64,000 nucleotides of DNA, taken from contig CM051458.1 of the NCBI GenBank assembly GCA_028274465.1, positions 79,318,085 through 79,382,084 on the forward strand, read 5' to 3'. This document shows positions 47,561-58,894 of this stretch, piece after piece. A model generated the notes under the pieces. It was given only the letters and a program-made list of their open reading frames with translations. It was not told the DNA's origin and did no database searches. The position numbers and the translations under genes are program-made. Positions within the stretch are counted from its first letter, which is position 1, and each line of letters begins with the position of its first letter. Source of the DNA: Plantago ovata (lineage: Eukaryota > Streptophyta > Magnoliopsida > Lamiales > Plantaginaceae).

Positions 47561-48084
47561 ATATCAAACAAATCACAAGATTTCAGAAATATCCGAGGAA
47601 CTATTTTTCCAAAAAGGTACTCCCTTCATCTCCCACCAAATCACTTCTATTAGATGTCTTCTACTTCCTCCGTCCTGATGATATGAATACGTTTGGTTTG
47701 ATTTTTGTACGGTTTTAATGAATTTTTATTTGATGTATTAATATTGTATTTAAATGTGAGTATTGGGTTAAATGGTGTAAAATATGAATAAAGTTAAAAA
47801 GTTATAAATGTGGGGTCCAAGTTTAAAATAAAAAAGTAGTACTGCATTTTTTAGAGATTATAAAAAAGTACACATCCAAATGTATAGAAAAGGATATAAA
47901 ATGTTGAATGAATGGTGCTTATTTGAAAGAACTAAGAAGTTTCTTTTATGTATCTTATATTTAAGATTGCAATTTTGTGGTCCCAATAAATTTCTCAATT
48001 TAGATATACTTAAGGAAAAATTACAAATTAGTCATACTTTTAAAAGTTTATATTAAATTAGTTTAATCTAAAAAAATTCTACAA
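47561..48084. other. AT-rich spacer, nothing recognised
   Basis: Low-complexity AT-rich sequence with no credible frame; no repeat ends were found. Confidence 0.45.
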
Positions 48085-48240
48085 ATTAGTCATTTTACTT
48101 TTTTTGTTAAACATCAAATATTACAATTACTCCTACACTATATAAACTTCCTAAACCATCTTATTTCTCCACATCTAAATCAACCTTTCAACTCCGGGGA
48201 TCGAACCTTGCACCTCTACTTCACTAATTGTATATATATA
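48085..48240 (-). repeat. SINE-like repeat, copy 2, with a tRNA-type B box
   Basis: Read on the minus strand it begins near a B box (GGTTCGATCCCC, plus-strand 48196-48207) preceded by GTAGAGGTGCAA. It continues into the block shared with 45905-46080. This arrangement fits a tRNA-derived SINE. A TA dinucleotide run follows at 48231-48248. The remaining 48249-48640 shows nothing recognisable. Confidence 0.5.
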
Positions 48241-48649
48241 TATATAAAATAATTTTAGCATAATATAAATATAATAACTATACTTCTAAATTGTCTCCAA
48301 TATAAATCAGTATGGTAAATTGAAAAATACACGTAGAAATAATAATAATAATAATTTGTTATGTATGAATCCATGATACTTGCTTCCGAGGTTCAGTGAA
48401 CTGGGTTCCAATAAGATTGATGATTGTTTAGATAATTCCATGTTAAGAGATGCATGAACAAAAGTTTATGTTCATGATATTAGCTTGTTGGATTTCTCAA
48501 AAGTTTATACAGATGATGCTTGATATTTCCATGACTCGACTAGATGGTTGCTCAATAAATTAAATCGCCTGACTCTTTGACTGAATATGCATGATGCTTG
48601 ATTTTTATCGAATGTAAATAATGAAGATGCTTGTATTTTAACGTTATCC

Positions 48650-48685
48650 GTCGGTAAGCTTCACGTTATATCGTGAAGAAACCGA
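48650..48685. repeat. CACTA-3 left hairpin
   Basis: GTCGGT-AA-GCTTCACG and CGTGAAG-AA-ACCGAC form a nearly symmetric stem with a short AT loop. It occupies the place where CACTA-1 and CACTA-2 have their GCACGAACTG hairpin. Confidence 0.6.
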
Positions 48686-50136
48686 CAGTTTCCTCCATTC
48701 TTCTTCTTCTCCGTTTATCTCTCTTCTCATCTCCATTTCTCCTTCAAAACTCCACCATTTTCATCCATTTTGGTAGCAAATTGAAGCTTATTGCACAAGC
48801 AACAAGGAACAACCTTCAATTCGAAGTTTTTTTGGTCAATTTGTGCAAAATCAAAGGTATGAACTCTAACCCTTGTTTGATTTTTAATTTGGGAATTATC
48901 CAATTGTTTGTTAAATTGTCAAATGTATGTTACATAGTAGTTGATACAAGTCTATTTTGCTTAAATGTGTAGTTGATTGTTGTTAAAATTGAGTAATGAA
49001 TCGATTTTGGGATTTTGTTAATTTGGGGATTTCTTAAATTATGGAAATGTATGTTAGTATTAAGTAGATATTAGTTGTTATAGTTGAATGTTAGTTTTGG
49101 ATTATGTTAATTTGGGTTTGTTAATTAAAATCGAGACTTAGATCAATTTAGGGCTTTTTTTAGTTTTGTATTTGATCGAATTTCATGTTCCATAACTAGC
49201 TTATGTACTTATATAAGGTTAATTTTGTAGTTGAATACGATAAAATTGAGTAATTTATGAAAATCGAGACTTGTAGCTAAATTTGGGGGTTTTGAAATAA
49301 AGTGAAAATGTGTTCGAGATGATGATATGATGATGATGTTAGGTTAGAGATGATGTTTTGTTGTTGACAATGCTAGGCTAGAGATGATGTTGTTGATGGT
49401 TGGTTGATTGGTGATAAGGTTGATGATGTTAGGCTAGAGATGATGTTGTTATATGGTTGATATTTGTCCTTAAAATTAAATGAAATGATTATGTTGCTAT
49501 GTCATTTATATATATATTCACTTGTATGTGCATTTACGTTAATTGATAATGCTTTATATTGAACGTGCATATTTCATATCATTATACTAACCTTGATATT
49601 GTTTTATTTGCAGATGCCGAAATCTAGGTGCAACTACATTCCACCCGATTTACGAGTTCCTAGAGCCCCAGGGTACGAGCAGAGTGTAGTTTCACCCATC
49701 ATTGGATTCTCAGAGGGGAGTAGCTCCTCACCGTCAAGTTTGACCCATTTGCGAACCTACCTGATGATGGTTGCCCATACGTGACGCCGGTCCTGGGTGC
49801 CATGTATAAGGGGAAGCCTGTTCTGTTCCCTAACGGGAAAGCTGCGTAAGTACACTTTATTGTTTAACTTGTGACATATTACGTATATTTTATTATGCTT
49901 ATTCATTCTTATTTGTATTTAACAATCATAATAGGTTTTACCCTGCCTCTGCCCATTCGAAGATCGGTGACATCATCACCCAGAAGTTCATCGCTCCAGC
50001 ACCGACTGAGGACCGTGGTGGGGAGAAGTGTCAAGGCTGCCTGACCATGTCATTGGCTTCTACTTCGATGAGCTGCGGGTATTGTAACAATCTTAAATGT
50101 TTAGTAAACGTTGTTTTATTTTTATTCTAAATTTAC

Positions 50137-50337
50137 GTGAGTGGTATGTTAGCCACTATATTTGGGTGATATGTTAGTCACCATGTGTTAGTTGTTTTTT
50201 TAGGGCAATGTGAGTGGTATGTTAGCCACTATATTTGGGTGATATGTTAGTCACCATGTGTTAGTTGTTTTTTTAGGGCAATGTGAGTGGTATGTTAGCC
50301 ACTATATTTGGGTGATATGTTAGTCAACATTGTGCTT
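50137..50337 (+). repeat. minisatellite in intron 2 of the CACTA-3 gene
   Basis: Nearly three copies of a 73-bp unit containing two small hairpins: AGTGGTATGTTAGCCACT and GGGTGATATGTTAGTCACC. The second is shared with the CACTA-2 intron repeat. Confidence 0.88.
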
Positions 50338-51311
50338 ATGTTAATCTTGTTCTTGTTGTATTGATTGTTGTGTCGTTCTAAATTGTGACCTTTGGTTGTT
50401 TTGGTGGTTAGAAACACTACTACTTGCCAAACGTGCTATTGAAGGATCTTTGGTTTGTTTTCAACACTGTTGGTGCTCGTTGTTACCGAGACAAGGTCCA
50501 CGACCTTAAGGAGTCTCCTCGAGTGAAGCCTAGATTCATCCACGACAACGAGTGGCCTCGGTGGTTGGCTTACTGGAAGACACAGGATGCCGAGGACCTA
50601 GCAGAACAGAACAAGAGGAATCGAGCACGGGCGGACAGAAGCAGCTCCGATGATGACGAGGACTATTCGACGCACCATCTCGGCACACAGTCTCAGGCCA
50701 CTCGTGACCTCAATGCAGTAAGTTAACTTGTGCTTTACTCCAGTCACTTTCAATATTCTTACAATTTTATTGTAAACACTGACACTTATTACTTTGCAAA
50801 ATGAACAGAGGCTCACTGGACAAGGATGTGAGTCGTACTTGACCATGGTGAAAAATGCCAAGTGCAAGAACGGCAAGTGGACATGCAAGAAAGCCCATAA
50901 ACTGAATGTAAGTACATAAATGAGTAGTTCGAGTTACTTGTATTGTATTTCTTTTTAAAAAGTTTGTATATTTATTGTAATATATCAACTCATGTATTTC
51001 TTAATTGCTTGTAGGACGACGTTGAGGCTTTGTACAAGGTTAAGATGCAAGAGAAGGGTGACATACTTACGATGGAGGAAGAGAATGCTGCATTCCTCGA
51101 GGTGAACCCTCCTGGCCCTAAGTGGTCGGTCTATGGCTTAGGGAATTGGGACGTTCTCTTGCAGCTGAATCATTTCAGCGCTCATCCGGTTCTACCTCCA
51201 GCTCAGATTTTCGATTGACTGAGGAGATGGCAGCACTTAGGGCCGAGAATGCTAGGATTATGACCATTCAGAACACACTTGTTTCTCAGGTATATTCACT
51301 TGTATGCTAAG

Positions 51312-52682
51312 TGATGAACGTATTTTTTACACGTTTATCTTGTCTTTTTTACCTTCTTTGTTGTCTTTTTGCTTAGTTTTTTTGGTTAGTTTTGTAGAAT
51401 AGTGTCACGTTTATTGTTTTCTGCATTTCCAGGCACTTAGGAACGAAATGGTGTTTTTGGAGCTAAAAACGAGCTTTTTTGATAGAAAATATTCCCGTTG
51501 AAGTTCCTTGATCACCACGGCTTGTTCGTGAGTGTTTAAGCATCAATAAGCATTGAGGAGGATGAGTCCAAGGCACACGAGGGCCGTACGAGGGCAAAAA
51601 GATTGAGTTGGAAGACAAAAATCTGCCCAGGAGCCAAGCTAAGCGCCTGGAATAGTGAAGCGCTCCGCTTCATTTTCCAGTAGTTTTGGCACAGCAGCCA
51701 AGCGAAGCGCTTGGAGGGCCCAAGCGCTTCGCTTGCCAAGCGGTCCGCTTGGCCTCTCCAAGCGGTCCGCTTGGCAGCGGTTACGTTTTCGGATTTTCCT
51801 TCTTAAATCTGATTTTCAGTTACTTTTTCCATACTTTGGAACATTGGCTTCGTTTTGGCAGAGCTCCTAAGCCCCAAAAACTCAGAGAAACTCATAGATT
51901 CATTTTAATTTAGCTTGGGATTCAAGATTTTGATTGGAATTCATCCTTTGTAATCATCTACGGAGAGGTTTTCTTTGATTTCCACCGATTAGTGACAGCT
52001 TTGGTGGTAACTTGTATCACTCTCTTGTCTTGTAGTTTGATATGATGTATTCTGATTATTATTCATATGAATTGATGTCTATGTTGATGATTATGAGTAG
52101 CTAAATCCTTTGTGTTGGTGGTAGAATGTAGAATTATGCATGTTATGGATTATGTTTATGCTTACATGAGGTTGTGAGTCAATCTTGCTGCAAATTAATT
52201 CATATGATTCGTAGTTGCCTATAAAATATATTCGAATAGAGTATGTGACAAACTCGTTGGTCAATGAAAGCTATAGGATTGTGTGTTAGTGACAAGCACC
52301 TCTAAATTATTCATAGTGACCTTTCATGATGTGTGTCTTGAAAGTTACCTAGACAAGTTGCTTAGCAGACTTAGTTGAAGGTTTTACGCACTGAACTTGT
52401 GAGCATATTAGTAATCCATGCATGTGTATTCGATTTCTACCACCGACCGTTTTCCAAACTTGTTTACAAAAACTCTTGATTTCTCACTTCCTTTGTTCAA
52501 ACATCTTTCTCAAAAATCATCATCTAGTTGACTGAAATTAGCTAGCAAAGACCTTGATCAAAGCCACGTTAGGTCCCGAGAGAACGACACTCGGGGACAA
52601 CTTGCCATTGCACTCTGTTTGTGTAGTGAAAGGTGTTCTTTGGCTTTTAAACAAATTTAATTGGTGAAAAACGACATCATCA
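51312..52682 (+). repeat. Gypsy-2 5' LTR with palindrome cluster
   Basis: TGATGAACG...CATCATCA, 1371 bp. At 51633-51774 is a cluster of palindromes built on CAAGCG/CGCTTG, for example CCAAGCGAAGCGCTTGG and CCAAGCGGTCCGCTTGG. Confidence 0.92.
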
Positions 52683-52705
52683 ATTTGGCGCCGTTGTCGG
52701 GGACT
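52683..52705 (+). other. Gypsy-2 primer binding site
   Basis: ATTTGGCGCCGTTGTCGGGG directly after the LTR, the same type as in Gypsy-1. Confidence 0.75.
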
Positions 52706-52878
52706 TAACTCCTTTGGTTGGTGTTTTTGTTTTGGTTTTTCAGCCAACATCACTTTCTCACCCCATTTCTTTTCCCATATTTCTTTGTGCTTAATTCTAT
52801 GTGTTCTGGTTTTTGTTTCACTAACGGGAATTAATCCGTGTATGAGTGTTGTGTTGATTGCACTAGATTTCAGGCGAG

Positions 52879-54603
52879 ATGGCTGAGCAACCACTGAAGT
52901 TACTCTCAAAAGTTACGGTTGGGCCTAGTGGTCCAGCTATTGTTCTCAATGATGCAACGAGGAATCTGGAGCTTAAAGGACACGTGTTCCAGCAATTACC
53001 CAAGTTCTATGGCATGGACAATGAGGACGTCATTGGGTATTTGAATGACTTAGAGAATTTCGTGCTCTACTTGCCTAGACCGGATGATGGAATTACTGAT
53101 GATGATTTGCGGATGAAGGTTTTCGCTATGGGAGTTGGGGATAGAGCGAAGGCTTGGTTGAGATCCTTAGAAGCTGGATCTTTGACCACATGGGCTCAAG
53201 TGTTTGAAAAATTTAATGATCGGTATTATCCCGCTTCCAAGACTATGGTTATGAGGAGACAAATCAGCACTTTTGAGCAGAAGTATGATGAAGCTTTCCA
53301 TGAGGCTTATGATCGGTTTAAGGGGTTGCAATATCGGTGCCCACATCACGGCTTCGATGGAGGTCAGCTCATCCAATTCTTCTATAATGGTTTGCATCCT
53401 GGTGTTCAAGCACAAGTGGATAGCATTTGTGGAGGAAGCATGGGAGAGTTGTTTCCGAGTCAAGCTCAAGCTAAGTTGGATATAATGTACCGGAATTCTC
53501 AGAACCGGAATATAAGAGCCAAGATTCATTCAAAAGAACCTAGAGAAGAACCCATAGCGGCTTTTGAAGAGAAAGTGGGTCGTAGTGATGACTATGAGCA
53601 AGGATTCGCCAGTCAACGTCAACATGCTGAGGTAAACTATGGGGTACCCGGATATGCTCCATCCTCTTTGGTCGCCATGGTGCAAAGCTTGGTAGAAAAG
53701 ACCGACAAGTTTATGGAATCTTATTACAAGAATCAGGCTATGAACGAGAAGCGGTTTGAGAACTTGGAGGCTAGTACTTCTTCTCTTAACAGGAAGTTGC
53801 AAGAGCTCATTGATAGAGGAGCTAGTCCTGAGCAAGAGAAGCTTTTGGGTAATACCGAGAGAGCTATGGCCATCACGGTGGTGACTAATATTCCAATTGA
53901 GATCACGGTCACAAGAGAAGGAGCACGAGTAGAGGTTCCAAGTAGCAAGAAAATCTCTGAGCCTTGCGTTGCTAATGAGGAGCCTAAACCCTCTATGGTT
54001 GAGGAAGAAGCTTCACATATTGAAGAAGAAAGCTCATCGTCTGAGGATGAGATGGTGGAAGTACCCGCACTTGAGAGCTTCGATGTGGAAATCGGTCTTG
54101 GCACGAAGGATGGTATATTGGCTACATTGGACACAGGAGCTAGAGTCAATGTCTTGCCGATGAATGTGTATGAAGAATCCCGATTGACTGATTTGAAGCC
54201 TATGAAAGCTATGGTTCAAATTGCTGATGGGTCTATGAGGAGACCTTTGGGAGTTCTCAAAGACTTGGTTATTAGAGTTGCCGGTGTTGAGGTGAAGACG
54301 AGCTTCATAGTTATGCCGACTTCGGAAGCCAATCTTAAGGATGTGGTCCTGTTGGGAAGAGCCTTCATCAATAAGGTGCACATGGTGATTGACATGTACC
54401 GTCGTACATGTAGTTTTGAGGTAGATGGCAAGCGACACATGTTGCGAGCCATTGTTAATTCATGTGTTGAGAAGACTTGCACTAACAAACTTATAGGATA
54501 CTTTGGTCCTCTATTCCTTCGTTCAAATGTGCAGGGATTTCACCGATTAAAGAGGGCATTGATGGGGAAGTCTAGTACCCAATATGAATTCAACCCCAAT
54601 TGA
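52879..54603 (+). mobile_element. Gypsy-2 part: gag and protease
   Basis: 574-residue open block. Gag core: FYGMDNEDVIGYLNDLENFV, LRMKVFAMGVGDRAKAWLRS, TWAQVFEKFNDRYYP and CPHHGFDGGQLIQFFYNGL. No zinc knuckle is evident where Gypsy-1 has one. A coiled-coil-like stretch and an acidic linker follow, then the protease site ATLDTGARVNVLPMNVYEES and a typical fold end (DVVLLGRAFINKVHMVIDM). It ends shortly after protease with KGKSSTQYEFNPN. Confidence 0.93.
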
Positions 54604-54645
54604 GCCTTGAAGAGTCGAGCCAACGACGTGTAAACAAAGGCGCTT

Positions 54646-54663
54646 CTCGGGAGGCAACCCGAG
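54646..54663 (+). other. Gypsy-2 hairpin after the coding block
   Basis: CTCGGGAGGCAACCCGAG, a short hairpin around the GGGAGGCAACCC motif seen widely in Athila/Tat-type elements. Gypsy-1 has the equivalent TCCGGGAGGCAACCCGGA at 59110-59127. Confidence 0.7.
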
Positions 54664-54833
54664 GTGGTAAGTGGTTTGCATTTAGTTATCTTTCTTTGTG
54701 TTTGTAGTTGTGGCCTGTGTGCCTTTTGCCGTGATTAGTATAGTCTAGTTTTTGTCTTGGTGCCTTAGGTGATTTAAGATAGGAAAAAACGTTAAAAATC
54801 TGGAAACAGAGCCAAGCGAAGCGCTTGGAAGGG

Positions 54834-54899
54834 CCAAGCGGCCCACTTGAATTTTCAGAAAGTTACAAAACTTTCTGGAAATTCAAGCGGACCGCTTGG
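54834..54899. repeat. 66-base near-perfect hairpin in Gypsy-2
   Basis: Arms 54834-54864 and 54869-54899 pair at 28 of 31 positions around the loop ACAA. The outer part of each arm is the same CCAAGCGG/CCGCTTGG sequence as the LTR palindromes. It lies in the untranslated 3' region. Confidence 0.9.
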
Positions 54900-55611
54900 C
54901 TCCAGCCAAGCGGTCCGCCTGGACCCTGTACCCCAGATTTTCCTCGTTTTTTCCATTCTTATCACCTTTGCGCACCCGTTTTCACTTGTTTCTTGAGCCC
55001 TTTCAGGTACTACTCTTTTATAGGAGTTGGATACGAACCTTTATATCAGGGAAGTGTACTTTCAATCCAATTTTTCCTTTCTTGTCAACTTTTCTTTACT
55101 CGAGGACGAGCAAAAGTTTAGGTTTGGGGAGGGGTCATTGGATTTTCAGTACTATGTGCTATTTTGGTTTCGTACATGCCTGTTGTCAGCTCAAGTTCTT
55201 GTGATTTGTCGTGTTTTTCAGTTTTTGCATGCATATCATCCCTAGATTAGTTGTTGCACGTTGTTGTGTGTGGAGTTTATTGCCAAGTCTTTTGAACTTT
55301 TTTATTGAGTAGACTAAGTGTTTATGACCATTGATCATATGTTGCATCACTTTGCAAGTAGTTTGAGGCTTGTCTTGCTTGGTTTGTCACATTCGCATGT
55401 GCACTAGTTAAGCTTAGTAGTCTCGACATCACCTTGAGTGGTGTTTCTTCTGCTGCGGTTCACGATGGCCTTATGAAATGATGCACGTTTGAGTCTATGG
55501 TTGTAACCCGTGTAATTATGTACGTAAGAGGCGACAAGTTCTTCACCTCGATTAGAGATTGCCAAATGCCTAGGAAGGAGGTAGTGTGAGGTGTGTGATT
55601 CCTTGTAGTAG

Positions 55612-55742
55612 ACCTATTCTATCGAATAGGTTTGGGGAGGGGGTTGCTTCGTTATACTTGTCTTTCGTCTTTGAGTCGTTGTAAAGTTTTCTTTTTCTTT
55701 TTCTTTTTGTTTTGTGTCCCAACCTATTCTTTCGAATAGGTT
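55612..55742 (+). repeat. paired CCTATTC hairpins, Gypsy-2
   Basis: ACCTATTCTATCGAATAGGT (55612-55631) and AACCTATTCTTTCGAATAGG (start 55721) are the same hairpin repeated about 110 bp apart, each followed by TTTGGGGAGG. A nearly pure A/G tract of about 140 bases follows at 55845-55989. Confidence 0.85.
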
Positions 55743-56610
55743 TGGGGAGGTGTCTTTGTAAAAGAGTCTTTCCTTTTTCTTTTTCGTCTTTGTGCTCAAA
55801 CCTGAGGTGTTTTTGACACTTAGTACTGCTGCTTGCCCCTATATAAAAAAAAGGAAAAAAAGAGAAAAAGAAAATAATAAGAAAAGAAAAAGAAATATAA
55901 AAAAAAAAGAGAAAAAGAAAATAAAAAAAATGAAAAAAAAGAGAAAAGAAAAAGAGAAAAAAAAAAAAGAAAGAAAATAAAGAATAAGACCCAAAAGCAA
56001 AAGAAGGGTCGTCGCAAGCCAAAAGCAGTCTCGTAGTGTCAAGTGTCATGTAAATATTTTGTCCTTATGAAGTATCGAGTTGTAAATTCTATCTTTTGTT
56101 TTCGTGTCGTCTTTGTCCAAGGTCTGTTCTTGACCACCCTCGTCTTGCTATTCAAGAAGTGGTTGAATGAGATTCGTTCTTTGAGAGTCTGGGTAGAATA
56201 GGAGAGTGTCTTCTTTTTCTAGGGAACCCTCCTTCGTTTGATGAGAGCCAGTATTGGTTCGCCCTCTCTTGAGGAAAAGTCTCGCTTGGTGAACAGTAGT
56301 AAGCCCTCGGTTTCATAGGCACGAGCCAATTGTATTATGATGATGTGAATCATTGTGTCGTCACTGATCAGGTCCAGGTAGAAGATGTTACGAGAGACTC
56401 CTTTGCTTAACCAAGTGCACATGAGAATGTGTATATTCGCAATCGAGGCATTCTTCAACCTACTTGCATGTCATGCACATATGGTCTTGTTCATAAGCAT
56501 TTGGTAGATTCAATAGATTAGTTCATCTTACTTGGCATTAGACTCCCTTTTTGTGTTGCATTTAGATTAGTTGTTGCTTGAGGACAAGCAAGGGTTTGGT
56601 TTGGGGAGAT

Positions 56611-58001
56611 TGATGAACGTATTTTTTACACGTTTATCTTGTCTTTTTTACCTTCTTTTGTTGTCTTTTTGGTTAGTTTTGTAGAATAGTGTCACGTTTA
56701 TTGTTTTCTACATTTCCAGGCACTTAGGAACGAAATGGCATTTTTGGAGCTAAAAACGAGCTTTTTTGATAGAAAATATTCCCGTTGAAGTTCCTTGATC
56801 TCCACGGCTTGTTCGTGAGTGTTTGAGCATCAATAAGCATTGAGAAGGATGAGTCCAAGGCACCCGAGGGCCGTACGAGGGCAAAAAGATTGAGTTGGAA
56901 GACAAAAATCTGCCCAGGAGCCAAGCTAAGTGCCTGGAATAGTGAAGCGCTCCGTTTCATTTTCCAGTAGTTTTGGTACAGCAGCCAAGCGAAGCGCTTG
57001 GAGGGCCCAAGCGCTTCGCTTGCCAAGCGCTCCGCTTGGCCTCCCCAAGCGGTACGCTTAGCAGCGGTTACGTTTTCGGATTTTCCTTCTTAAATCTGAT
57101 TTTCAATTACTTTTTCCATACTTTGGAACATTGGCTTCGTTTTGGCAGAGCTCCTAAGCCCCAAAAACTCAGAGAAACTCATAGATTCATTGTAATTTAG
57201 CTTGGGATTCAAGATTTTGATTGGAATTCATCCTTTGTAATCATCTACGGAGAGATTTTCTTTGATTTCCACCGATTAGTGACAGCTTTGGTGGTAACTT
57301 GTATCACTCTCTTGTCTTGTAGTTTGATATGATGTATTCTGATTATTATTCATATGAATTGATGTCTATGTTGATAATTATGAGTAGCTAAATCCTTTGT
57401 GTTGGTGGTAGAATGTAGAATTATGCATGTTATGGATTATGCTTATGCTTACATGAGGTTGTGAGTCAATCTTGCTGCAAATTACTTCATATGATTCGTA
57501 GTTGCCTATAAAATATATTCGAATAGAGTATGTGACAAACTCGTTGGTCAATGAAAGCTATAGGATTGTATGTTAGTGATTTGCAGCATGCTAGATAAAT
57601 GGTGTTAGTGACAAGCACCTCTAAATTATTCATAGTGACCTTTCATGATGTGTGTCTTGAAAGTTACCTAGACAAGTTGCTTAGCAGACTTAGTTGAAGG
57701 TTTTACGCACTGAACTTGTGAGCATATTAGTAATCCATGCATGTGTATTCGATTTCTACCACCGACCGTTTTCCAAACTTGTTTACAAAAACTCTTGATT
57801 TCTCACTTTCTTTGTTCAAACATCTTTCTCAAAAATCATCATCTAGTTGACTGAAATTAGCTAGCAAAAACCTTGATCAAAGCCACGTTAGGTCCCGAGA
57901 GAACGACACTCGGGGACAACTTGCCATTGCACTCTGTTTGTGTAGTGAAAGGTGTTCTTTGGCTTTAAAAAAAAATTAATTGGTGAAAAACGACATCATC
58001 A
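56611..58001 (+). repeat. Gypsy-2 3' LTR
   Basis: 1391 bp, partner of 51312-52682, with the palindrome cluster at about 56921-57060. Confidence 0.92.
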
Positions 58002-58524
58002 CTAAGATTATGTTGATATGTCATGTAGATGTATAACCACTTGTATGTTCATTTACATTGCTTGCATCTATCATTCATATTCTTAACTACATCGATCATT
58101 ACTTGTGTCAGGTGGAGACGCAAAACTGGATGCTGAAGCAGCTGTTGGAGAAGCATCCCATTGGCATAGACCCGTTCGCAGAGGGAGCTGTGTTTCAGAC
58201 CGGGGAGGGGAGCCCTGGTACGGCGGGGAGTGCGGGTTTGCAAGGCAGTTCTCATGCTCCTTCGAGTTCCAGTGGTCGTGGTTCTAGTGGTCGTCGTTCT
58301 TAGATTTTTACATTTTAGTTGGGCATTTGTAGTACTATTGTAGAACTTTCACATTTACATTTGTAGTAAACGTTTTTCTATTTTGAAGAATCGAATTTTA
58401 TTGAATTTTATTTTCAATTCAATTTTAATGATTTTTAATTTTTAGTACGTAAATTTATATTTGTTCCCGATAAACAGGTTGTTGTATAATTATTAAGAAA
58501 AATAATAAAAAATTAAAAAAAAAT

Positions 58525-58880
58525 ACCGACGGATAACTTTATCCGTCGGTCAAGACCGGACTTAGTCAACCGGTCTTGACCGACGGATAAAGTTATCCGT
58601 CGGTAAACATCACCGATGGATAATTTTATCCGTCGGTCAAACGAATAAGGGGTCAGCGCCCTTATTCGTCTGTCCGTCGGTATTATCCGTCGCTAAAGTT
58701 AGCGACGGAATGCGTCGCTAAAGTTAGCGACGGATAATAACCGTTGGTAATGAGGTTACCGACGGATAAAATAGCTACGGGCTATTTATCCGTCGGTAAG
58801 GGAGAACCTATCCGTCGGTAATGGTTTACCGACGGATCGGTACCCTTTTACCGACGGATACCATCCGTCGGTAAAAGTAG
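58525..58880. repeat. CACTA-3 right subterminal repeats
   Basis: Dense direct and inverted copies of ACCGACGGATAA / TTATCCGTCGGT. In the middle (about 58683-58735) several copies are of the CACTA-2 type (AGCGACGGA). A hairpin CGAATAAGGG/CCCTTATTCG lies at about 58643-58670. Confidence 0.85.
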
Positions 58881-58894
58881 TGTTTCTTGTAGTG

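Larger units (their letters stand above)
51312..58001 (+). mobile_element. Gypsy-2, Athila/Tat-like gag-protease-only LTR retrotransposon
   Basis: LTRs 51312-52682 and 56611-58001, roughly 3% different by eye, with the perfect target duplication CTAAG (51307-51311 and 58002-58006). Primer binding site TTTGGCGCCGTTGTCGGGGA follows the 5' LTR and a polypurine tract (GGTTTGGGGAGA) precedes the 3' LTR. One open block (52879-54603) encodes gag and protease. The following 2 kb is untranslated, and no reverse transcriptase, RNase H or integrase is recognised. It looks whole for a non-autonomous element that relies on enzymes of a relative. Confidence 0.93.
49614..58303 (+). pseudogene. Transposase_24 (TnpA-like) gene of CACTA-3, interrupted by Gypsy-2 in an intron
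   Basis: Leader exon from about 48690, then an intron ending GCAG before the ATG at 49614. Exons by GT-AG boundaries: 49614-49845, 49935-50082, about 50412-50719, 50809-50908, 51015-51289 and 58111-58303. Exon 3 has FIHDNEWPRWLAYWKTQDAE, then AEQNKRNRAR and HHLGTQSQATRDLNA, the core signature of the family. Exon 5 has LTMEEENAAFLEVNP and a likely coiled coil (EEMAALRAENARIMTIQN). Exon 6 ends GSSHAPSSSSGRGSSGRRS with TAG. The frame changes inside exon 1 before FANLPDDG and again in exon 5 near 51150, so this copy is decayed. Gypsy-2 (51312-58001) lies entirely in the last intron. Confidence 0.75.
48641..58894 (+). mobile_element. CACTA-3, CACTA (En/Spm) transposon without a clear left end, host of Gypsy-2
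   Basis: The right end TTTCTTGTAGTG (to 58894) and a dense right subterminal array of CCGACGGATAA are typical CACTA. On the left, the first subterminal motif (TTATCCGTCGGT) appears at 48644, followed by a symmetric hairpin (48650-48685), but no CACTA terminus is seen there. The element encodes the same Transposase_24-type gene as CACTA-2. The sequence right of 58894 is Gypsy-1, so CACTA-3 once inserted into Gypsy-1. Without Gypsy-2 the recognisable part is about 3.6 kb. Confidence 0.8.

Noticed and set aside
50137-50337. The intron minisatellites as a CRISPR-like repeat array
   Set aside because: The copies are continuous tandem repeats without unique spacers, in a plant genome.
52538-52909. 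Minus-strand 123-residue frame over the Gypsy-2 primer binding site
   Set aside because: It overlaps the LTR end and gag start on the opposite strand, with no recognisable domain.
55570-56049. Phe/Leu- and Lys-rich frames around the purine tract of Gypsy-2
   Set aside because: They are translations of a low-complexity A/G tract, not genes or membrane proteins.
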